In this document: positions 35,364 to 42,132 of the stretch, piece by piece | Numbering within the stretch: position 1 is the stretch's first letter | How the letters are laid out: the number at the start of each line of letters is the position of its first letter | Source of the DNA: Evansella caseinilytica | GTDB lineage: Bacteria; Bacillota; Bacilli; Bacillales; Salisediminibacteriaceae | DNA: 64,000 bases | Assembly (NCBI RefSeq): GCF_900107275.1 | Contig: NZ_FNPI01000001.1 | Span: 992,001-1,056,000 of the forward strand | Reading direction: 5' to 3' | Program-made: the position numbers and the translations under genes | Notes under the pieces: generated by a model | What the model was told of the DNA's origin: nothing | Seen by the model: only the letters and a program-made list of their open reading frames with translations | Databases searched by the model: none

Positions 35364-35401
35364 CAGACAAAATAAATAACGGGGGGAGAGAAGAAAATAC
35401 A

Positions 35402-37318
35402 ATGTTGAAACGAACGACGAATGTTTTTATGAGCTTTTTATTACTTTTCGCAATGCTTGCCGGCACCTTCCAAACGGTTGTTGTTGCCGAGGAGCAGGCG
35501 CAGCAGGGGACGCTCACGGTCATCGGTCCTGATGACGAGGAGTTGCTTGCGCCGACAGAATACCCGTACCAAAGCGGACAGACCGCGTATGATGTGCTTG
35601 ATAGCATGGCGAGTATCCTTGACACTGATGGACAATATGGAAAATTTATTACCACCATCAATGGTGTGGAAGCGGATGATCCGTATTTCTGGGCATTTTA
35701 TGTCAACGGCATCGAAGCCCAGGTTGGCGTGGACGGCTATACTGTCCAGGATGGCGATCGCCTTGTATTTAAATACACGGACTGGACAGCTCCGCGAAGC
35801 GCTGCTACGTTGACAGTGACCACACCTGACGAAGTTATCAAAGAGCCGGGCTGGCCGGTAGCTTTTCTTCCTGAAATGGAGCCCACCGCCTTCGACTTCC
35901 TGTTGGCGATCATGGGGCATGAAAACGTCGAATACAGCATTCATCCGCAATGGGGTCTGTCTCTTGACGGAATTAGCGGAATACAGGCGGAAGACACATA
36001 TTTCTGGGCGTTCTATGTTAACGGAGAACAGGCGAATGTAGGGTCAGGCAGCTATTTGCTGGCAGCGGACGATGCCATTGCCTTTAACTATGAATCGTGG
36101 GCAGATGAAGGAAATGAAGATCCGCCGGAAGAAAACCCTGGTGATTCAGACTCCGATGATGGGAGCGATGATCCAAACGACAATGGCAACACAGATGACG
36201 AACAACCCGATACGAAATATGGCGAGGCGGAAGTACAAGCCGCCGTCGATGCGGCAACGGAATATGTGTATGCAAACGGCATCGGTGAGTGGGATGCTGT
36301 AGCGTTGAGGCAGGCGGGAAAAAGCATTCCAAAATCCTACCTGGAAAATGTCATTGCCATCGTTGAAGCGCAGGAAGGTACTTTCCGCAATATTACCGAT
36401 ACGGAGCGTTATGCGCTTGGAATTGTGGCGGCAGGCGGAGACCCGACTGATGTTGCCGGCTTCGATCTTATCGAAGCGATTTACAACGGCAGCAATGTGA
36501 CAAGGCAAGGGTTGAACGGCGTGACATTTGCCTTGATTGCCTTGGACAGCCAGGACTTTGAGGTGCCGGAATCTGCGGAATGGCCGCGGGAACGCTTCAT
36601 TGCGCAACTGCTCGCAGCCCAAAATGCCGACGGCGGCTGGGTGTGGAGCAATTTAACAGGCACCGCATCGAGCAGCGACCTCGACACGACGGCAATGGTG
36701 CTGACAGCGTTGGCTCCATATGAGAGCGACGGGGAAGTGGCCGCAGCAATGGCAACTGCCGTCACTTATTTAACGGATAGAATGTCAACGATTGACAACA
36801 GCTCCACGGCAGCTCAAGTGATCATTGCCTTGTCTGCCCTTGAAAAGGATGCTAACCAATACACGGTTGGTGGCGGTTCGACACTGGTGGAATATTTATT
36901 GTCTTTCCAAAATGATGACGGCGGCTTCAGTTGGCTGGCAGGAGATGAAAGTGACTCCTTCTCCACGGACCAGGCCTTCCGCGGCATTGTCGCTTACTTG
37001 TTGTTCTTGCAGGACAGCGGATCGCTTTATAATTTTACAGAAACACCGCCGGTGACCCTGCCAGGTGATTCTGATGACGACTCGGAGGAAGGGAATACGC
37101 CAACCCCAAAACCGGACGGGACTAATGATGACGATGATGACACCGATAATGAGGAGCCACAGCAGGAAGAAGCGACAGAAGAGGACACAGAGCTGGAAGA
37201 GCATCTGCTTCCGGTCACAGCAACGACCCATTACAACCTTCTTGCCGCAGGAGTTGTTGTGCTTCTTCTCGGCATGGCCGTTTTTGTATATGAACGTAGA
37301 AAAAGAGTAGTGAACTAG
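35402..37318 (+). CDS. Surface-anchored transcobalamin-like protein (2x DUF4430 + alpha/alpha toroid)
   Basis: A 638-residue secreted protein. Signal peptide 1-29; first DUF4430 (transcobalamin C-terminal-like) domain about 36-128 with PYFWAFYVNG (94-103); second about 135-232 with YFWAFYVNG (200-208). An acidic linker follows (236-270), then a prenyltransferase/squalene-cyclase-like alpha-helical toroid (about 275-545) with repeated QNxDGGxxW motifs (407-415, 503-511). A second acidic linker leads to a sorting signal: LPVTA (603-607), helix 612-630 and ERRKR. Intrinsic factor and transcobalamin combine the same two folds in the other order. With the B12 riboswitch upstream, I infer corrinoid capture at the cell wall. 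GGGGGGAGAG precedes the ATG. Metal or carbohydrate binding is a less likely alternative. Confidence 0.88.
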   Translation: MLKRTTNVFMSFLLLFAMLAGTFQTVVVAEEQAQQGTLTVIGPDDEELLAPTEYPYQSGQTAYDVLDSMASILDTDGQYGKFITTINGVEADDPYFWAFYVNGIEAQVGVDGYTVQDGDRLVFKYTDWTAPRSAATLTVTTPDEVIKEPGWPVAFLPEMEPTAFDFLLAIMGHENVEYSIHPQWGLSLDGISGIQAEDTYFWAFYVNGEQANVGSGSYLLAADDAIAFNYESWADEGNEDPPEENPGDSDSDDGSDDPNDNGNTDDEQPDTKYGEAEVQAAVDAATEYVYANGIGEWDAVALRQAGKSIPKSYLENVIAIVEAQEGTFRNITDTERYALGIVAAGGDPTDVAGFDLIEAIYNGSNVTRQGLNGVTFALIALDSQDFEVPESAEWPRERFIAQLLAAQNADGGWVWSNLTGTASSSDLDTTAMVLTALAPYESDGEVAAAMATAVTYLTDRMSTIDNSSTAAQVIIALSALEKDANQYTVGGGSTLVEYLLSFQNDDGGFSWLAGDESDSFSTDQAFRGIVAYLLFLQDSGSLYNFTETPPVTLPGDSDDDSEEGNTPTPKPDGTNDDDDDTDNEEPQQEEATEEDTELEEHLLPVTATTHYNLLAAGVVVLLLGMAVFVYERRKRVVN

Positions 37319-37329
37319 GTTGACAACGT

Positions 37330-37363
37330 ATCCCTCTTGTTTTTGCTGCAAGAGGGATTTTTT
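37330..37363 (+). terminator. Strong intrinsic terminator inside the B12 locus
   Basis: A perfect 10-bp stem ATCCCTCTTG / CAAGAGGGAT with a 9-nt loop, followed by TTTTT, begins 11 nt after the stop of the surface protein gene. It would make the downstream lipoprotein and ECF genes depend on read-through or on a promoter in 37364-37460. Confidence 0.9.
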
Positions 37364-37467
37364 CACCACCACACCGCTGCCTGCTCCCATGTTTTCTGCT
37401 CTATATGCAGGCCGGGTGCAGGCGGAAACTATGTATGGACAGATTTACAAACAAGGAGGTAGAGAGA

Positions 37468-38340
37468 ATGAAGTTCCATGTTGGTAAACTGACAGCGCTG
37501 TTGCTTTCGTTGTTCCTCGTGTTCAGTTTAATCGGCTGTGGCACCGGCTCTGACGCCGAGTCTGCCGGAGAAACGGACGTTGACGGGGACGAGGGTGTGC
37601 AGGTGCTCGATGAGAACCAGGAAGAAACAGCAGATGCCGATTCAGAGGCTGAGACAGAGAAAGGGGATCAGGCATCTGAAGGGGAAACTGCGGCTGCGGG
37701 GGATGATGAGAGCAGTGTCGGGGAAACTGCGGCATCAGGGGCAGACGACAAAGCGGAGTCTTCTTCCACAACGTCATCCGGCTCATCGTCATCGTCCGCA
37801 TCGAAGGATAGAACGCAGTCTCAGCAAGCGAGCAGTAGCTCCGGCGGCGGCAGCACAACGGCATCGAACTCGTCCCAGTCGAAGGAGCAAGAAACAAAAA
37901 AGGAATCGAACCAGTCTCAGCAGCAGAAGAAGGAAGAGACAAAAGACGAGAAAGACCAGTCCTCTTCCTCTTCGCCTTCATCTTCATCATCTGAAAAAAC
38001 GAAATCCACCCCGGCTGTCACCCTCTCCGTGGCAGGTCCGAAAGACGTGGGGACAATTATCGGCGAGACGACGGTCACGATTAAAGATGGGGATACGGTG
38101 CTCGATGTTCTCCTTCAGGAAGCAGGGAGACGGGGAATTCATGTGGATTACACCGGAAGAGGCGCGACGGCGTATGTAGCAGGAATCAATAACATTTATG
38201 AATTTGATTACGGGATGCTAAGCGGCTGGATCTGCAAAATCAACGGCGTCGGGTTGACGAAAAGTGCCGGTGTGACTACGGTAAAAGACGGCGACCGGGT
38301 GCAATGGATTTATACGGAAGATTATACGGTCGATAACTGA
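37468..38340 (+). CDS. DUF4430 (transcobalamin-like) lipoprotein
   Basis: A 290-residue lipoprotein. The lipobox is SLIGC (Cys24). Residues about 28-185 are a low-complexity Ser/Glu/Gln/Lys-rich spacer, suited to crossing the wall. The C-terminal DUF4430 domain (about 190-288) shows the TVTIKDGDTVLDVLLQEA motif and YGMLSGWICKINGVG, the counterpart of WAFYVNG in the upstream protein. It may hand ligand from the wall-anchored protein to the ECF transporter, whose gene it touches (TGATG overlap). AAGGAGGT precedes ATG 37468. Corrinoid binding is inferred from domain and context. Confidence 0.87.
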   Translation: MKFHVGKLTALLLSLFLVFSLIGCGTGSDAESAGETDVDGDEGVQVLDENQEETADADSEAETEKGDQASEGETAAAGDDESSVGETAASGADDKAESSSTTSSGSSSSSASKDRTQSQQASSSSGGGSTTASNSSQSKEQETKKESNQSQQQKKEETKDEKDQSSSSSPSSSSSEKTKSTPAVTLSVAGPKDVGTIIGETTVTIKDGDTVLDVLLQEAGRRGIHVDYTGRGATAYVAGINNIYEFDYGMLSGWICKINGVGLTKSAGVTTVKDGDRVQWIYTEDYTVDN

Positions 38341-39218
38341 TGATCCAACGGTTTCAAGCTTTCCATCCGGCCGTTTGCTTTTTTTATTACGCGGGTTCCG
38401 TCACCGTGCTGATGCTGCTGCAGCACCCTGTTGCCCTGCTTGCGGCCCTGCTGCTTATCGTGGTCATTAACGCCGTCCACGACCGCTGCAAAGGGCTGCG
38501 GCAATGGCTCGTGATGATCATCGTCACCGGTTTTTTCCTGCTGATACTGAATCCGCTGTTCAATGAGCGGGGGCAGCACGTGCTGTTTGTTTTGTTTGAT
38601 CACCGCATTACGCTGGAAGCGGTGATCAAAGGCGGGATGTCGGCGCTTACGATCATAGCGGTTTTTGCTGTGTTTGTGTCGTATAATGAAGTGATGACTC
38701 CGAATAAATTGTTATACCTTTTTGCGAAATTTTTCCCGCAATTCGCGGTCTTGCTGATGCTGACTTTGCGATTTATCCCGCTGATGAAACGGCGGCTTGC
38801 CGATATATCCGCAGTGCAGCAAAGCAAAGGTGTTTATGTATCCGGGGGCAACTGGCGGGAGCGGGCGAAAAACGGGTTGCTTTACGTGCAGGTCTTGCTG
38901 ACTTACTCGCTGGAGGAAGCCATCCAGACCGCCGATTCCATGAAGGCGAGGGAATATGGCAGCAGCACCAGAAGCACGTATGAGCACTTTCGCATGAAAG
39001 GCATCGATATCATCGCTTTTCTGCTGCTCGGTTTTTTTCTGGCCGTCAGCATTGCCGGTCGGATGCAGGGCCATTTGTATTTAACGGTTTATCCGGTGAT
39101 GGATTCACTGACATTGACAGGAACGGAAACGGTATATCTCACCGCTTTCCTCATATATTTGTCGTTTCCGCTGCTTGCGGAGGGAGGAGGGATGATCCGA
39201 TGGCGCTTATTGAAATAA
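38340..39218 (+). CDS. ecfT: ECF transporter transmembrane (T) component
   Basis: A 292-residue CbiQ/EcfT-family protein with about six helices. The cytoplasmic coupling helices carry the family motifs MLTLRFIPLMKRRLADISAVQQSKGVY and EEAIQTADSMKAREYGSS, which contact the two ATPases. It starts at ATG 38340 sharing one base with the previous stop, and overlaps the ATPase gene by 19 nt. It is dedicated to this locus, so the transporter is a group I ECF system. Confidence 0.9.
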   Translation: MIQRFQAFHPAVCFFYYAGSVTVLMLLQHPVALLAALLLIVVINAVHDRCKGLRQWLVMIIVTGFFLLILNPLFNERGQHVLFVLFDHRITLEAVIKGGMSALTIIAVFAVFVSYNEVMTPNKLLYLFAKFFPQFAVLLMLTLRFIPLMKRRLADISAVQQSKGVYVSGGNWRERAKNGLLYVQVLLTYSLEEAIQTADSMKAREYGSSTRSTYEHFRMKGIDIIAFLLLGFFLAVSIAGRMQGHLYLTVYPVMDSLTLTGTETVYLTAFLIYLSFPLLAEGGGMIRWRLLK

Positions 39219-40855
39219 ACGATGTGACATTTACTTATCCGCAATCTTCGGTGCCTGCTCTGGAGCAACTTTCCCTTCGTGTGGAAAAGGGACAGTTTGT
39301 CGTCTTGTTCGGTCCTTCTGGCTGCGGAAAAAGCACGCTATTGCGGATATTGAAAAACGAGATTAGCCCCCACGGGCAGCTTTCTGGCGAGGTGTTGTTC
39401 AACGGCCGGTCGGCAGGGGCGGCGACGGACTTTAGTCGGGAAATCGGCTTTGTTTTTCAAGATCCGGAAAATCAGGTCGTTGCCGATGAAGTTCTGCATG
39501 AGCTTGTTTTCGGTTTAGAAAACATCGGGTTGTCAACGAATGATATGAGGAATCGCGTTGCGGAAATCGTTGATTTTATGGGGGCGGAGCCGCTGCTTCA
39601 CCGAAAAACACATGATTTGTCAGGCGGCCAGAAGCAGCAGCTTAACCTTGCTTCGGTGCTGTTAATGCAGCCTGGCGTGCTGCTGTTGGACGAGCCGACG
39701 GCACAGCTGGACCCGGTGAGTGCGAGAGAATTTTTAGATATGCTTGTCCGGTTGAATGAAGAATTCGGGATGACGATCATCATGGCGGAGCATCGTCTTG
39801 ACGAAGTGATGGCGGTTGCTGATCGGGTTGTCATGATGGGTAATGGACGAGTGCTGCTGGAAGGTGCTCCGTCCAATGTCATCCGGCAAATGCGGACGGC
39901 CGGAGAGCGCTCCTATATTCCGGCGATACCGTCGTTTTATTTGCAGATAACCAACGCCAGCCAGGAGATAGACATACCGTTGACTGTGAAAACAGGTCGG
40001 AACTGGCTGCAAGCTGCGGGGATGACGATCACAAACATGCCGGAGTCCGTAGCGGTTAAAGCAAAGTCGCAGGCCAAGGAAATCATCAAAGGCAAAAACT
40101 TGTTTTTTCAATATGATACAAAGGAACGGGCTGTGCTGAAGGAACTGGATTTTTCGCTGTCCCAGGGGGAATTGTATGCCTTGTTGGGTGGAAACGGGTC
40201 GGGAAAATCGACATTGTTGCAACTTGTCTGCGGATTGCAGAAAGCGCAGCGGGGAAAAATGTCTTTGCACGGAAAGCCGCTCAAATCGTGGAAACGGCAG
40301 GAATTGGCGAAAACAATCGGATACTTGCCGCAAAATCCGAAGCTGTTTTTTCTCCATGATACAGTGGAGAAAGAGCTGATGCATGCGGTGGGACAATGGC
40401 AGGCAATCGGCAGGAGCGAAGCGGAGTCGCTGCTGGAAGCACTGGGAATTGGTGATTTGCGGCAGAAGCATCCGTACGATTTAAGCGGCGGAGAACTGCA
40501 AAAAGCGGCGCTTGCCTGCCTGCTGGCCCGCAAACCGGAAATCCTTGTTCTCGATGAGCCGACAAAAGGGCTTGACCCCGTTTCCAAAGGACAGCTTGCC
40601 GAGATGCTTGCGGATTTGCAACAGCGCGGAATGACGGTGATGATGGCATCCCATGATGTGGAATTCGTCGCTAAACACGCAACAAAATGCGGGATGATGT
40701 TTGCCGGAAAAATAACGGCGGAAGCAGTTCCGGCAGCATTTTTTTCCGGCAACTTTTTTTATACGACAATGATTCAGCGGCTGTTCCGGGGGACGGCCGA
40801 TAACATCCTGACGACGGAGGAGGCTGTCCGAAGATGCGGTGTCATCAGCGAATGA
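39200..40855 (+). CDS. ECF transporter ATPase, fused double ABC domain (EcfA-EcfA')
   Basis: A 551-residue protein with two ABC ATPase domains in one chain. Domain 1 (about 1-235): Walker A GPSGCGKSTLLRI, Q-loop FQDPENQVV, signature LSGGQKQQLNL, Walker B LLLDEPTAQLDP. Domain 2 (about 295-530): Walker A GGNGSGKSTLLQL, Q-loop LPQNPKLFF, signature LSGGELQKAAL, Walker B LVLDEPTKGLDP. The fusion replaces separate EcfA1 and EcfA2. GGAGGAGGG precedes the ATG. It overlaps the T gene upstream and the S gene downstream. Confidence 0.93.
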   Translation: MALIEINDVTFTYPQSSVPALEQLSLRVEKGQFVVLFGPSGCGKSTLLRILKNEISPHGQLSGEVLFNGRSAGAATDFSREIGFVFQDPENQVVADEVLHELVFGLENIGLSTNDMRNRVAEIVDFMGAEPLLHRKTHDLSGGQKQQLNLASVLLMQPGVLLLDEPTAQLDPVSAREFLDMLVRLNEEFGMTIIMAEHRLDEVMAVADRVVMMGNGRVLLEGAPSNVIRQMRTAGERSYIPAIPSFYLQITNASQEIDIPLTVKTGRNWLQAAGMTITNMPESVAVKAKSQAKEIIKGKNLFFQYDTKERAVLKELDFSLSQGELYALLGGNGSGKSTLLQLVCGLQKAQRGKMSLHGKPLKSWKRQELAKTIGYLPQNPKLFFLHDTVEKELMHAVGQWQAIGRSEAESLLEALGIGDLRQKHPYDLSGGELQKAALACLLARKPEILVLDEPTKGLDPVSKGQLAEMLADLQQRGMTVMMASHDVEFVAKHATKCGMMFAGKITAEAVPAAFFSGNFFYTTMIQRLFRGTADNILTTEEAVRRCGVISE

Positions 40856-41547
40856 AAATGATCGCCCTGCTGCTTATGCTCGTCCTGCTTGTCGTCCTAT
40901 CCATCCATTGGATGACGCATTATTTGTGGCTGAGCTTTGGTGTTGTCATCACGGCAGTACTCGTTTTCCTTGTCCGTTTTGAAACAAAGGTCATTGAAGC
41001 GCGGGAAATTGTTCTGTTGGCCGTTTTGGCAGCAATTGCGGCAGTCAGCCGCATTCCCTTCGCCAGCATACCGAGCGTGCAGCCGACCACGTTTGTTATC
41101 ATGATGGCGGGCTTTGTTTTCGGAGCGGAAAGCGGTCTGATCGTCGGCATCGTTGCGGCCCTTGCGTCCAATATGGTTTTAGGGCAGGGACCGTGGACGC
41201 CGTGGCAAATGCTTGCCTGGGGACTGGTCGGGCTCACGGCAGGGCTGCTGCGGAAACGCTCGTTCATGAAGAAAACGTGGGGCAAGGTATTGTTTGCCCT
41301 CGCCTGGGGGTTTTTATTCGGCTGGATTATGAACATATGGGGACTGCTTGCGTTTGCTGGTGCAGATGGGTTCACAGACTTGACAATTTTCATTCCTTAC
41401 TTTTTGGGAAGTGCGGTTTTCGATATGATGCACGCCGTTTCCAACGTCTTCTTTTTTCTCGTTTTCGGCGGTCTTTGGCTGAACATCCTTCAGCGCTTCA
41501 AAACAAAATATGGCTTGCTTGACAAATGCAAGGGAGACAGCTCGTAG
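40834..41547 (+). CDS. ECF transporter substrate-binding (S) component, probably for cobalamin (CbrT-like)
   Basis: A 237-residue integral membrane S component with six or seven helices. The motif REIVLLAVLAAIAAVSRIPFASIPSVQPTTFVIMMAGFVFGAESGLIVG, which contains the A-x-x-x-A type T-component contacts, is characteristic of ECF S proteins. CbrT of Lactobacillus delbrueckii is a proven cobalamin S component of this broad group; assignment here rests on the upstream B12 riboswitch and the transcobalamin-like proteins. GGAGGAGG lies ten bases before the ATG, within the ATPase gene (22-nt overlap). It is the last gene of the locus. Confidence 0.87.
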   Translation: MRCHQRMKMIALLLMLVLLVVLSIHWMTHYLWLSFGVVITAVLVFLVRFETKVIEAREIVLLAVLAAIAAVSRIPFASIPSVQPTTFVIMMAGFVFGAESGLIVGIVAALASNMVLGQGPWTPWQMLAWGLVGLTAGLLRKRSFMKKTWGKVLFALAWGFLFGWIMNIWGLLAFAGADGFTDLTIFIPYFLGSAVFDMMHAVSNVFFFLVFGGLWLNILQRFKTKYGLLDKCKGDSS

Positions 41548-41576
41548 CTTCTCGACGATGAATAGCTCATCGCTTT

Positions 41577-41629
41577 GGTGGTATCTTAAACAAGGGGAAA
41601 TTCTCCTCTAGAGATACCGCCGTTTTTTT
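41577..41629 (+). terminator. Terminator of the ECF operon
   Basis: GGTGGTATCT (41577-41586) pairs with AGATACCGCC (41612-41621) with one G-T pair, and an inner stem GGGGA..TCTCC is possible; CGTTTTTTTG follows. The sequence before it (AGCTTCT...AGCTCATCGCTTT) matches the end block of the dispersed repeats, so the terminator seems to come from a repeat fragment. From 41630 to 41735 no gene is seen. Confidence 0.85.
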
Positions 41630-41746
41630 GCGGCTTTTCCTGCCCCCGGGAAGTTGCCGTTCGACGTTTTGAACATTCGGGCAGCATCTTGTATAAGCAT
41701 ACTTCCGCTTTCCGGCGCTGTATGTGCATGTAAAAATATACTATTG

Positions 41747-42047
41747 GAGCATGTTCAAAAAGGCAATGGTTCCGCTCGATGCGTCTCAATTCCGCCTAAC
41801 TACTGCTCACGTCCTATGAGCAACGGCGAAATGTCGTCATCCTGACTCCAGAAAACCACTCCTAGCTGACTTGAAAAGAATGCATCGGCTCCACTCATTG
41901 TCTCTTCCTCTGCAAGCATCGCTTCGATGAATATCCAAGTGCCATCGCGCGCGATGACACGATGAGACAGTTCGCAGCTTCCCAGCGAAGTCCGGCTCAT
42001 TGCTTCGTGTATGTTCAAAAAGATAAAAAACGTTCTTTTTGAACATA
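41747..42047 (+). repeat. Dispersed palindromic repeat, copy E, with target duplication
   Basis: The left end is GAGCATGTTCAAAAAGG, the core block and palindrome near 41939-41960 are present, and the right end is a hairpin TATGTTCAAAAAGA / TCTTTTTGAACATA (42010-42047). TACTATTG occurs at 41739-41746 and 42048-42055, an apparent 8-bp target-site duplication (identity extends to 11 bases, ATATACTATTG). Confidence 0.9.
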
Positions 42048-42091
42048 TACTATTGTTTCTGAATCTTTTTTACATTTATAATAAATATATA

Positions 42092-42105
42092 TGAAAGCGC
42101 TTTTA
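42092..42105 (+). promoter_or_regulatory. cre-like site upstream of the YesM-type kinase gene
   Basis: TGAAAGCGCTTTTA agrees with TGWAARCGYTWNCW at 13 of 14 positions. It lies 27 bp before the start codon, downstream of an AT-rich promoter-like stretch (TTTATAATAAATATAT). Confidence 0.65.
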
Positions 42106-42132
42106 AGAACACTTGAAGCGAGTTGAAAATGG

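Noticed and set aside
37523-38179. Long alternative frames (155 and 213 codons) across the lipoprotein gene
   Set aside because: They arise from the Ser/Gln/Glu-rich low-complexity spacer; the lipobox and DUF4430 domain fix the real frame.
39734-40752. Long minus-strand frames opposite the ECF ATPase gene (245 and 214 codons)
   Set aside because: They mirror a strongly supported coding gene, show no domain, and have unlikely composition.
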